From Craterostigma plantagineum (Eukaryota; Streptophyta; Magnoliopsida; Lamiales; Linderniaceae): a stretch of 64,000 bases of DNA. The stretch is taken from contig JAPQWV010000050.1 of the NCBI GenBank assembly GCA_027422505.1, positions 2,604,001-2,668,000 of the forward strand, in the 5' to 3' direction. Position numbers and translations under genes: made by a program. Shown in pieces: positions 34,311-44,130 of the stretch. Each line of letters opens with the position of its first letter. The stretch's first letter is position 1. The notes below the pieces were generated by a model, which worked only from the letters and a program-made list of their open reading frames with translations, searched no databases and was not told where the DNA came from.

Positions 34311-34937
34311 AAAAAATAGGTGCTGCAATCTTTATTGGTGGAAGCTGCTGTTTGATGGTGTTTTTATCTTTGATGATCCTTAAAAAATATGGTTAGCTAT
34401 TAGCTAGTTGCCTTGTAAGTTGTATTTAACATTGCAATATGCAGCAGCAATACTCTCCCTCTTTCTCTCTCTAACTTACTATGGTCTCCCTTGTTTCATC
34501 AATGTTCTCCTCGTCATTTGATTGAGGCCCATAGGATGTAGATGGAGCTATTTCGGAATGGCTGGAATTTAGACATTCTGTATGATTGCAGTACTCGATC
34601 AGCCCACTTTTTTTGTACGTCTTGAGCATTTTGAGAATACACGTTGAAGGTAGGTCTTTCTAATGATTGGAGTGCCTGAGCATGATCTTTTCAACAATGC
34701 TTTGCTGTGATTGACGATGCTGGACTTGAGGATCTTCCCTTTGGCATATTTGGTTAAGTTGTCTTTGATTTGTTTGAAATTTTCATGTTTTCACAATGTG
34801 TAGCATTAGTATGTTCATTTTGGGGTCTTTTTGTTCACTGTAGATTGTTAATTTTTTTTTTTTCTTTTGGCTCTTTCTTTGGGTCTTTATGCCCACATTA
34901 TTGTTTGTTTCAATCAGGGGGAGTAGTTTGGTAGAAC
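34311..34937. other. F-box 3' flank, unassigned sequence
   Basis: 34320-34410 duplicates 31740-31830. The rest is T-rich intergenic sequence without recognisable features, ending in the target site of the MITE at 34938. Confidence 0.55.
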
Positions 34938-35554
34938 CAGTGTTTTAATAGCGTAAAATAGCGCGTTTCGTAGCGCGATATAGCGTAATTTAGCGAAAAG
35001 ACGCGTTGATGCATAAAAAAATAGTGTTTTTGTCCTGAAAAGCGTAAGTATTTTAAGTAAAAGCGCAAATAGAGTAAGTAGTAGCGTAAATAGCGCGTTA
35101 AATTACTCATATAGCGTATCACATATTTTTTTTAACTTTTAGCGGCTTGAGCTGTCACCACCACACACAATCGACTTTCAACTTACACCATATTATCTCA
35201 TGTTGAAACTAATTCTCAGAATTAAGTAGTTAGTCTCAAATTCACTCATCACGATAGACATAATAATTGAACACATGGCTATCTTGGGTTCAAATAAAAT
35301 TGAATGGCTATTTTTAAATTATATATATATGATTTTATGTCTTGAATTGTTTGTGACAATTAACATCTAAATGTTATTTTCTATAATTAATATTTATTTT
35401 TAATGATTGAAATTGACATTTGCATGTATGAATATACAATATATATTTTCAATTAAAAAATAGTCTGCCCGAAAAGCTTACGCGATACGCTACGCTTTTT
35501 ACGCTGCGCAACATCGGTAACGCGACATCACACAATGCGCTTTTTAAGACATTG
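34938..35554. mobile_element. hAT-type MITE
   Basis: Eight bases GGTAGAAC flank it (34930-34937, 35555-35562). The ends are CAGTGTTTTAATAGCG and, on the other strand, CAATGTCTTAAAAAGCG, typical of hAT elements (CAGTG start, 8-bp duplication). 617 bp, with many TAGCG/GCGTA words near both ends and no coding capacity. Confidence 0.85.
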
Positions 35555-35763
35555 GGTAGAACATTTTCCCTTGTAGATTCTTTCGTTTACTGAATGAAAG
35601 TTATCGCCTTGAAAAAAAAGATTGAGGCACATAGAAAGCGATCTATGTCAAGATAAGCTGGTGAAAAATCGTTCACTATGTTGTTATCACATAAGTATTA
35701 TAGAGATGTGTATGTGTATGCATACTTACGTTTTTCTCGTCTGTTGTGAATAATGTAATGAGC

Positions 35764-36529
35764 CCAATATTGGGCTTTTTTTAATTAAATAATGCAAAAA
35801 AATTAATATAAATAAAATAGGGTCGTTTATGAAATAATTAACAAAATAGGGTAGTTCGCGGTTAATACCCGCGGCGTCGCGTCCATGGGGCGACGTCGCT
35901 ACCATTAGTCGCGAAGCTCCTTTTCATTTTTAAAATTTTTGTATTTGAATCGTCCATATGGGGTGACATTATCTTTCTTATTTTTAAAACTTATTTTATA
36001 TTTATTAATTATACAATCCACCAAATTATAAAATCATCGTTATCTCATGTGATTTACATAATAAAAATTCAATAAATGCATCTAGTTTATTGTTTGTTTC
36101 ACGACGATTGGAATGATATGCATATCTTATATTTTTGGATATTCGAGATTTTTTTTAATAAATTACAATATACTTAAATTGAAATAAATTAAATATTTCC
36201 GATATTCAAAAAATACAGGATATGCATTTATTAATCGTCGTGAAACATAAAATAGATGCATTTATTAATTTTTATCATGTAAATCACATGGGCGTCGCTG
36301 CTCATCCAATTTTCTACATGAGTGTTGCCCCTCATCGTTATTTCCAACGATTTTAAATGAGTGTCACCCCATATGGACGATTCAAATAAAAAAAGTTAAA
36401 AAAATTAAAAGGATCATCGCGACTAATAGTAGTAGGGGCGACGTCGCGGGTATTAACCGCAAACTACTCTATTTTATTAATTATTTCAAAAACGACTATA
36501 TTTCATTATACATTATTAAGCCCTATTGG
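35764..36529. repeat. 766-bp near-complete inverted repeat (foldback element)
   Basis: The left arm reads CGGTTAATACCCGCGGCGTC, then 'TTAGTCGCGA', then TTTGAATCGTCCATATGGGG. The right arm has the same words on the opposite strand in the same order (CGGTTAATACCCGCGACGTC, 'TTAGTCGCGA', TTTGAATCGTCCATATGGGG). The middle, around 'TGTTTCACGACGATT' / 'AATCGTCGTGAAACA', is also self-complementary, so almost the whole block could fold into one long hairpin. No coding capacity. A related half-copy may be at 45960-46160. Confidence 0.85.
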
Positions 36530-36737
36530 GGTGGGGGAATCACTTAATAAAGCTATTGTTAAACCATCTAGCAGAAAAAAAAAATGGGTTGCAAATCGAG
36601 TTTTTTGCTATTCTATATTCAATTCGAAACTTTAATGATTTCAAATATAAATTAGTTTTTTATTCGAAAAATCTTTGAAGATCCATACAAATGTAATAAT
36701 ATTCGATTTCAATATATTGAAATATTCGATTGGAATC

Positions 36738-36739
<2 letters not shown>

Positions 36740-36768
<29 letters not shown>
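36740..36768. repeat. (AT)n microsatellite
   Basis: Uninterrupted AT dinucleotide run about 430 bp upstream of the F-box ATG. Confidence 0.88.
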
Positions 36769-36771
<3 letters not shown>

Positions 36772-36955
36772 TAGCATAGGTAGATGCCAAATATTCATAT
36801 AATAGGAAAAAAGTAAATATTGATTAAAATCTAAAAAATGCAAATACACTCAAATAGAATGGATTTGACAATCTATACTTTTTTACATAAGAAAGCCTTG
36901 GGTGGATAAAAACTATTCAAACAAAGCGTATGGGATGTTTGGACTCGGTATTGAT

Positions 36956-36965
36956 TATAAATAGG
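36956..36965 (+). promoter_or_regulatory. Probable TATA box of the F-box gene at 37176
   Basis: TATAAATAGG about 210 bp before the exon-1 ATG. The aligned stretch upstream of 7045 (6908-6925) reads ATATTTATTATTTG, and a Stowaway MITE ends right beside it. Confidence 0.6.
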
Positions 36966-37175
36966 CATTCGTTTTGATTTGAACTGCAATTGCAACCAAT
37001 ACAATACTTGCTTAAATTAAACCCACCCAAAATCATCGCCGACCAAATCCTCCACTCCCACAGCACATTCATTCATTCTCCTCTACCATGCAAGCCTAAA
37101 TCTATCACTTGCTTGTCTTGTGAAGAAAAACCCTAAATTTCAGCTCCAATTCTTCCACCGCCGCCGACGCTAGCG

Positions 37176-38432
37176 ATGGGCGACGCAGATGATGACTTCG
37201 AGCAAGAGGAACAGGTTAATGCCTTTTTCTTTTTTCTTTTCATATCGCCGATTTCGAACCTCTTTAGTTTCAAAATTCAACAAGCTGCGACCACTGAAAC
37301 CCTATTATTCGTTGAATTTGACTGATTCGAGCCTCAGAAGGGGACTGCGATGAACGAGGAGGAGGAGAATCGCGTGAGCTACCTTCCTCAAGATCTAGTT
37401 TCCGTCATCCTCTTACACGTCCCTGCGCAAGCTCTGCACAACGTAACGCGGCACGTTTGCAGAGAATGGAACCGTCTCAGCCGTTCCCAAGACTTCATCT
37501 ACGGCCATCTCCGTAACAATTCGATCGGCGGGCTTCTCTTCGAAAGTACCTGCCCACATAGAAACGTCGTTTATGCGGAGATGATTGGGGAGCACATCGA
37601 GATAAGCAGTTTCTCGAACTGCATTCGATATCTACGTAGCACCTGTAATGGCTTGGTATTGTCCGGCGTCCAGCAGACATATGTCAACGGTGTTCCCTCT
37701 GTTATCAATCCCTTGACAGGTCAGTGGGGGACCGTTCCTCCACTCGATTTTAGTCCTTATGTAGGAGGAACTTGGGCGGATTTTGCTTTAGCATTCGCAG
37801 AAGGTTCCATGCAGTATAAAGTGGTGTGCCCACATGGAAAATTTAAATACGGCCAAATTGCCACAGGGATCAGCGTTCTCACGATAGGGGTCGATAGGGT
37901 TTGGAGGGATATCTGCTTAGACCAATTTTCTCCGGACAAAAGGATTACACGCTGGAGCCCACCGTGCGTCGCCGGAGGTTATGTTCACTGGCAAGGCATT
38001 AATAACGTCCTGACGATGAACGTGGAAACCGAAGAGCTTCGGCGTTTTCCTTTTCCACGATTGATGAGGGTGACATACCCTGTTTTTCTGCCGATGGGAG
38101 AAAAGCTGTCTGCCGTGGATGAATCCAGGAAACTTTTAATGCTCGTTTGGGTAATGGATTCGGAAACTGGAGAGTGGACGTTGCTTCACTGGGTGGACAT
38201 GAAGCCTTTGCTCTGCGTTGACAATTTTTGCAAATCGATATGGTGTCGGCCCTTTGGTTGGTTGGTGGCTGGGGAAGTGTTGGTCTTTGAGACGATAGTT
38301 GGTAAGTGTGTTTCGATTACCGTTTATATAGCTTATAACGTTAAGACGAAGGGATATCAGACGTTCAAGCTCGACGGCGGTGGTTTGCTTAGGGTTTATC
38401 CTCGTGTCAACAGCCTCGTTTGGTGCGTGTAA
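37176..38432 (+). CDS. F-box protein, two exons, intact
   Basis: Exon 1 is 37176-37214 (MGDADDDFEQEEQ), the intron 37215-37337, exon 2 37338-38432; about 377 residues. The ATG at 37350 is internal. The F-box lies near residues 25-70 (SYLPQDLVSVILLHVPAQAL, HVCREWNRLSRS). The C-terminal F-box-associated region has VINPLTGQ, YKVVCPHGKF, ISVLTIGVDRVWRDI and HVDMKPLLCVDN-like spacing before GWLVAGEVLVFE, ending VNSLVWCV. It pairs with the gene at 7045 in sequence and in the upstream and downstream flanks. An SCF receptor role is inferred from the family. Confidence 0.87.
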
Positions 38433-38588
38433 GTAAAAAGATCATTTATTTGCTGCTTTGAAGTTCTAAACAGCTTCTCTGAACCTTTTATTGATGGATA
38501 AAAATATTCCCCGAGTAGATAATTTAAGTTATTGCCGAGCATATATTTCTTTTTTCTCTTACAACCTTAGAACTGGTTATGGTCAGTA

Positions 38589-38807
38589 ATGTGCCTTTAC
38601 TTCACGGCGGAAACGGTGGTTCTGTTAGTTTTCATGACGGCGTCACTGCTGGTGCTGCCGCCCCCAACGCTGCTGCGGCTTATTCCGTTTCTAATCTTTG
38701 GGTTGCTGTCGGTTTTGGCTTTCTTGCCTACGTACGTTATTGCTGATAGGAATAATGAAGTGAACACTCGTCGTAATAGTTATGGTAGATATGCGAAAAA
38801 GATTTAA
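38589..38807 (+). CDS. ARGOS / organ-size-related (OSR)-like small membrane protein
   Basis: 72 codons with strong hydrophobic content: a first membrane segment TVVLLVFMTASLLVLPPP and a second LIPFLIFGLLSVLAFLP, then a polar tail. The TASLLVLP...P...LAF.P pattern is the signature of the OSR domain of plant ARGOS proteins. Those are ER membrane proteins that promote organ growth and dampen ethylene response. The proline-rich loop is shorter than usual and the N-terminal soluble part is missing, so this may be a short paralogue or a captured fragment. It begins 156 bp after the F-box stop, inside sequence that in other copies is plain 3' flank ('TGGTTATGGTC'). Confidence 0.6.
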   Translation: MCLYFTAETVVLLVFMTASLLVLPPPTLLRLIPFLIFGLLSVLAFLPTYVIADRNNEVNTRRNSYGRYAKKI

Positions 38808-38869
38808 TCTTTAGTATAGTAGGAGTATTTTTTTTTGAAAGTAAAAAATTTAATTCAACTAATATCAGA

Positions 38870-38961
38870 ACATAAAAGGTTCGGCATAGCTTGGGTCGGC
38901 GGGTAACGTGCATAAATTTTATAGAAGGAAAACTGATGCGGGTTCGACCCCGGTCAACAAG
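38870..38961 (+). repeat. Possible tRNA-derived SINE remnant
   Basis: A box-A-like TAGCTTGGGTCGG (about 38887) and a box-B-like GGTTCGACCCC (about 38941) are spaced about as in a tRNA-derived promoter. The MITE at 38962 sits just after. No fold or tail was confirmed. Confidence 0.3.
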
Positions 38962-39439
38962 TAGGGGTGGGATCGGGTCGGATTGTGGGTTTCGGGTGTT
39001 TCGGGCCGGGTACCCGATTTTTTCGGGTTCTTATTTTGATACACTCGAAACCCGATCGGGTACCCGTGGGTAGGGTTTGGGTTTTATTTTTTAATTTTTT
39101 GAATATACACTTAAATTAGTTAAAAAATGGACAAAAATGGGATTCAAACCCAGGTTTAAGGAGCGAAACACTTACACAAAGCCTTTCAACCACTAAGCCA
39201 AACTAACTTTTTAGTTTATGCTTATATGATAGTACTATAACTAATTTTATAAATAAAGTTTCTTTTTTTTATCGGGTCGGGTACCCGATACCCGATCGGG
39301 TAGCATATTCCTACCCGAAACCCGGCTCGAAGTATTACATCGGGTATCGGGTTTTAACTCGATACCCGATTTTTCACCCCCCGGTCGGGTATCGGGTCGG
39401 GTCGGGTATCCGAAATCCGATCCCGAATGCTCACCCCTA
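38962..39439. mobile_element. hAT-type MITE rich in TCGGGTACC words
   Basis: Eight bases TCAACAAG flank it (38954-38961, 39440-39447). The ends are TAGGGGTGGGA and TGCTCACCCCTA (inverted). Subterminal TCGGGTAC/GTACCCGA words are dense. A minus-strand stretch at about 39135-39205 resembles a tRNA promoter (TGGCTTAGTGG and GGTTTGAATCC). 478 bp, non-coding. Confidence 0.83.
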
Positions 39440-39447
39440 TCAACAAG

Positions 39448-40138
39448 ATTTATGGTCCGAGAAATGAAGGACGCAAAGAACTCGAAACAGAATGTATATT
39501 TTGATAGGGCGATACATAGGTTAACAAATTAATAATTATAAATAAAATGTGTGTTTGACTTTGGTTAGTGTGTTTATTTAAACACGTTCACATAGAATCA
39601 AAGTGGTTATATAAATTCTTATTTTAGATAAACCTACCAACTAAACCAAATACCCTAAACTGACAATTAAAACCCTTAAACCTCCAACCATATAATAGGA
39701 CGTTCCCAATTGGCATATAGTGATATCAAACGTAACAAATCTCTTCACATGATTTTCTTGAGATGCTTAAAGGATCCCTCGAAATCTTAATAACGATATA
39801 TATTGATTTTCTTTTTCTTTATTTTTTACTATACATAATTTTAAAGGTTTGGGCCGTTACCCATCATCGTCTCTTGCTTTAAAATGGGTTGGATTTGAAA
39901 TAGATTGAAGAGATTAGAAAAATTAGTCCTTTCTCCGACGAAATCCTTCACCGCCCCGTCGCCCTCGGTGACGATATTCTCCGCCGTCTAGAATAGAAAC
40001 CCCATCATCCAAATTTTTGTCTCCAATTTCGATCGATCTTCAAACGACTCGTCACTTGCTTTTCTGGTGAAAACCCCTAAATCTTGGCTTTCATTCTTCA
40101 CCGGCGCTGTCTTCATCCCGAAAAAGTATCTCGGACCG
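39448..40138. other. Upstream flank of the F-box gene at 40139, duplicated from 27930-28593
   Basis: Almost base-for-base the same as 27930-28593 from 'CGAAACAGAATGTATATTTTGATAG' on. It contains the promoter side of the next gene; no TATA box stands out. Confidence 0.7.
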
Positions 40139-41434
40139 ATGGGCGGTGCACATTTTTCCATCGAACCACCCACTGAGGTATCCGTCGATGCCTTCTCTGT
40201 TTCCGATGATGTTGTTGCTGTGCTGCCAATATTATTTCCGCACTTTTGTCTCAAATTGCTAAGCATGAATCTTTCGTTTCGAATCAGTAAGCTGTGCTTG
40301 CCACAACCTTATAATTGTTGTCGAATTCGATTTGTGTGTCAAAAGGCGGGTGCAAGGAAGACGAAGAAGAAGAAGAAGGCGAAGGAACCCGTGGGCTACA
40401 TTCCTCAAGAGCTGGTTTTCAGTTTTCTCTTACACGTCCCTGCCCAGGCTTTGCACGATTCAATTAGGCACGTTTGCAGAGAATGGAACCTCCTCATATC
40501 TTCCCAAGATTTCATCCACAGCCATTTTCGTAACAACTCAGTCGGCGGGCTTATCTTCGAGGACCGTTATCCCAGCGTTGTCTACGTGGAAATGAGAGGA
40601 GACGGCGTCGAGATAACTAGTTACTCAAACTGGGGTGAGATTTCAAATAGCTGCAATGGTTTGATTTTGACCAACCGTAGCCCCTTGGGAGAAACTGATG
40701 ATACTCCCCTCGTTATTAATCCCGTGACAAAGCAGCGAACGACCCTTCCTCCATATCAGCCTAGGGGAAAGAGAGGTGAGTATTTGTCCATAGCATTCGC
40801 CGAATCTTCAAAGGAGTATAAAGTGGTGTGCTCGCATAGAGTGGATCATATGCGTCGGAGGATCACAGAGATTACGGTGCTAACAATAGGAGTCGATAGT
40901 GCTTGGAGGGATATCTTTGTGGGCCATTTGAGTATGCCTAAAAGGGCAACTCTCATGACAAAACCGCACGTCACGGTTGGCTATATGCATTGGGTGGACA
41001 TTAACTACGTCTTGACGCTGAACGTAGAGACTGAAGAGGTTCGCAAGTTTGCTCTGCCCCCTTCTCTGAGGAAATGGGCCCGTTATCTTCCAATGGGGGG
41101 AAAGCTATCTGCTGTCGACCAGTCGAGGAAGCTCTCGAGGTACGTCTGGGAAATGGATTCGGAGAGTGGCGAGTGGACTGTGTTCCACTGCATCGATTTG
41201 AAGCCTCTGCGCTGCGTTTTTAAAGAAGAGTTCTGCAAAGAACGAAGAGCTATGTTGGCCTTGGGTTGGCTTGTGGCTGGGGAAGTGATGGTCTTCGAGG
41301 CTGGTGAAGGTGGTAACGTTTTCGTGGCTTATAGCGTTAGGACGAAGTGTTTTCAGACGTTTGAGGTGGACATCGGTGGCTCGCGGTGGAACCCTCGTCC
41401 TCATGTGAACAGTCTATTTTGGTGTAAAGGCTGA
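40139..41434 (+). CDS. F-box protein, two exons, intact
   Basis: Exon 1 is 40139-40177 (MGGAHFSIEPPTE), the intron 40178-40345 (GTATCC..AAAAG), exon 2 40346-41434; about 375 residues. The reading frame happens to stay open through the intron from 40067, giving a 455-codon frame. The splice model is preferred: the paralogue at 28594 has a stop in the same intron, and all other copies splice after 13 codons. The basic run, F-box (VGYIPQELVFSFLLHVPAQAL, HVCREWNLLIS) and C-terminal F-box-associated region match the 28594 copy with few changes. Near the end it lacks four residues of the GGEGGY stretch (EAGEGGNVFVAY). Confidence 0.86.
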   Translation: MGGAHFSIEPPTEVSVDAFSVSDDVVAVLPILFPHFCLKLLSMNLSFRISKLCLPQPYNCCRIRFVCQKAGARKTKKKKKAKEPVGYIPQELVFSFLLHVPAQALHDSIRHVCREWNLLISSQDFIHSHFRNNSVGGLIFEDRYPSVVYVEMRGDGVEITSYSNWGEISNSCNGLILTNRSPLGETDDTPLVINPVTKQRTTLPPYQPRGKRGEYLSIAFAESSKEYKVVCSHRVDHMRRRITEITVLTIGVDSAWRDIFVGHLSMPKRATLMTKPHVTVGYMHWVDINYVLTLNVETEEVRKFALPPSLRKWARYLPMGGKLSAVDQSRKLSRYVWEMDSESGEWTVFHCIDLKPLRCVFKEEFCKERRAMLALGWLVAGEVMVFEAGEGGNVFVAYSVRTKCFQTFEVDIGGSRWNPRPHVNSLFWCKG

Positions 41435-41851
41435 AGCTTTATTGATTGAAGAAGAAGCTCTTTGACTTGTGCTTCTTCCATGGCTCTTTGAGCAATGCAC
41501 ATACTTTTGTTCTTTCTCTTTTTTTAACAGACTTCACAGCTGCTCTTTTTGGAAACATGAAAGAAGAAAAGAACCATAGTAGAGACTAGAGATGAATTGA
41601 TGTCATAAGATCGAAAAAATACATGACTAGTTTTAAATATAAAAACAATTGAAGGACCAAGAGTGAATTTTGAGGGAAAATATTTTTAGTTGCCGCCCAA
41701 TTCTCCCACTCCACTCGGCCCTTTTCACTATCCTCGAACAAACCCTTATGTGTCCCCAACTTCGATTGATTGAATATTTGCTTTTCTTGTGAAAAAAAAC
41801 CCCTAAATTTTGGCTTTCGTTCTTCGACCGCTGAAGAAGTATCCCCAACCG
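41435..41851. other. Intergenic flank between F-box genes
   Basis: F-box 3' flank ('GAAGCTCTTTGACTTGTGCTTC') followed by the next gene's upstream region. No gene; minus-strand frames here are chance. Confidence 0.65.
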
Positions 41852-43065
41852 ATGGGAGATGCAGATGACGCATCTGACTTAAAGGCAGAGGTAATTTTTC
41901 GTTTCTGCACTTTGTCTCAAACTGCCGACTAGAATCAGTAATGGAAACTTAACTGTTGTTGAATTTGGTTTCATGATTTGACTGTCAAAAGGCGAGTGCG
42001 AGGAAGAAGAAGCAGAATAATCGCGTGCGTTACCTTCCTCAAGAGCTGATTTCCACTATCCTCTTACTCGTCCCTGCCCAGGCTTTGCACGGTGCAATGA
42101 GGCACGTTTGCAGAGAGTGGAACGTTCTTATACGTTCCCAAGATTTCATCTACGACCATCTCCGTAACTCAGCAGGCGGGCTTATCTTTCACGCCTTTCG
42201 CACGCCTCACAACACTGTTTATGCAGAAATGAGGGGAAATCGTATCGAGATAAGCAGTATGCCGTTGGATTGCGGTCAAATTCTAAACAGCTGTAATGGT
42301 TTGATACTGTCCCATTACCCTGAGAAAGAGTACGATCTTCCCTTTATCATCAATCCCCTGACAAACCAGAGAACGACTCTTCCTCCGTATGACCGTAGTG
42401 ATGAAAGTTGGGCTTATTTCGCCATAGCATTCGCAGAAGCTTCCATGGAGTATAAAGTGGTGTGCTCCCATGAAATTGATGATTATGGTACGATGACCGC
42501 ATATATCAGTGTGCTGACAATAGGCGTCGATGGGGATTGGAGGGATATCTGCGTTGACCATTTGACTCCGGCGAAAAGGGCAACTCTCTTGCGCATGCAC
42601 CATGTCTCCGGAGGCTATATGCACTGGGTCGGTGGTTATTTTGTCCTGACGCTTAACGTAGAAACCGAAGAGTTTCGCCATTTCCCTCTTCCCAAATCGC
42701 TGAGAAGGCGAACTGATTTTCTACCAATGGGCGGCAAGCTAACTGCTGTGGATCGATCGAGGAAGTTTTCGATGTACGTTTGGGAAATGGATTCAGAAAG
42801 TGGAGAATGGACGTTGCTGCACCACATTGACTTGAAGCCTATGGGAAGCATTTTGTACGGCGGTTTTCGCAAAGTTTGGAAGCCTTTGTGGCCCTTGGAT
42901 TGGTTGGTGGCTGGGGAATTGTTGGCCCTTAAGGCTGGAAATGGCTATGAAGGAGGTTATGCTTATGTTGCTTATAACGTTAAGACGAAGTGTTTTCAGT
43001 CGTTTGAGGTGGCTGGCGTTTCATTGAGTGCTTTTCCTCATGTGAACAGCCTGGTTTTGGTGTAA
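41852..43065 (+). CDS. F-box protein, two exons, intact
   Basis: Exon 1 is 41852-41890 (MGDADDASDLKAE), the intron 41891-41991, exon 2 41992-43065; about 370 residues. Exon 2 starts ASARKKKQNNRV, then the F-box (RYLPQELISTILLLVPAQAL, HVCREWNVLIRS). The C-terminal region has FIINPLTNQRTTLPPYD, YKVVCSHEIDDYG, ISVLTIGVDGDWRDICVDH and HVNSLVLV. Two copies of this subtype are broken (30327, 46489-60748) and two are fragments (8891, 9430), so this is the only intact member of its subtype in the window. Confidence 0.87.
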
Positions 43066-44047
43066 AAGTCTTGCAACCTTGAACACGTTGGAGGCTTTAT
43101 CGATGGAATGAAGGCTCTTTTTGACTTATTTAACCAGAAGCTTGTAATCAGTATGTGTGATAAAAGGCTGCCTCTTTACATGCCAATGTCAAGAACATGG
43201 ACGTACAAACTCTTAATTTCTGTTACCCGAGTTTGGTCTGTGTTCTATTTGTCTGTAAAGAATACATCTATCTTATTCATCTATCTGACTATTGTCCTTT
43301 GACATGATGATCTTTTCACTTCAGGCACTGCTATCGTCGGACAGTGCTTTCTGCAGAGAAGAACGGGATAAAAAGATTAGTGAAGCTTTAGATAAAAAAT
43401 GGAGATAGCCTAAATGAGCTGTAAATACCCTTTTCTTCCTCAAGAAATATCGTATCAACGTGATTATTAATTGCACATGGAAACATTGCTAATAATAGGA
43501 AGTTGTGGTTTTAGGACGGTATTTAGACACCATAAACAGCATCAGCAATGCTGGCAATCTGTTACATTACGGACAACAATGACTTCCCGATGTAATGACT
43601 TGATGACTATAATCGGTCAGATTCGAGCCCTGAAGCTTTATTGATGGAAGAAGGAAAGAAGAAGAAGCTCTTTGTCTTGTGCTTCTTCATGTCTCTCCTC
43701 TAGCAATGCATATACTTTGTTCTTTCTCTTACATATTATTTTCTTTTACAGACTTCGCAGCTGCTCTTTCTTAACGTGAAAAAAAGAGAACCATTTCATT
43801 ACTAACCTGGCCAGCTGGGTCTGAAATGATAATAGTACAGAATAATAGATGATATGTCTTAAGATCGAACCATGGTTTGGTGGACTAAAAACTATGTGGT
43901 GGAAGTTATATGCTAAATTTTTAGTTACTCCTAAACTTATATGACTAGTTTTTATTATAGGAGAAGTCGAAGGATGAAGAGTGAATTTTGAGGAGAATAA
44001 AGTTCAATTAGCTCCACTTTTTCAGCCCAAACCATTTGTTGAAAATT
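43066..44047. other. F-box 3' flanks without coding sequence
   Basis: 43066-43440 is this gene's own 3' flank. 43620-43800 is the 3' flank type that follows the genes at 28594 and 40139 ('GCAATGCATATACTTTGTTC', 'ACTTCGCAGCTGCTCTTTC') but has no gene before it, a ghost of a lost copy. 43900-44045 resembles an upstream region ('TTTTCAGCCCAAACCATTTG'). Confidence 0.6.
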
Positions 44048-44127
44048 TGTCATGACATTGTCTCAGCTGCACCATGGAAGAGTTACTGTCCGAGGCGGCG
44101 TAGGTGAAGTTGGGCATGTGGACGGAA
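44048..44127 (+). repeat. Fragment of the 10885/14239-type LTR
   Basis: TGTCATGACATTGTCTCAGC... matches the first ~80 bp of the LTR of the element at 10885-14937 (CTCAGCTGC, GGAAGAG, GGCGTAGGTGAAGTTGGGC). Confidence 0.7.
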
Positions 44128-44130
44128 CAG

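Larger units (their letters stand above)
36534..37175. other. Upstream region of the F-box gene at 37176
   Basis: AT-rich promoter-side sequence, partly shared with 9836-10200. It includes an (AT)n run at 36740-36768 and a good TATA box listed separately. Confidence 0.6.

Noticed and set aside
40067..41434. Single-exon 455-codon reading of the F-box gene
   Set aside because: The frame is open through the intron by chance; the paralogue has a stop there and all copies keep matching splice sites after the short exon 1.
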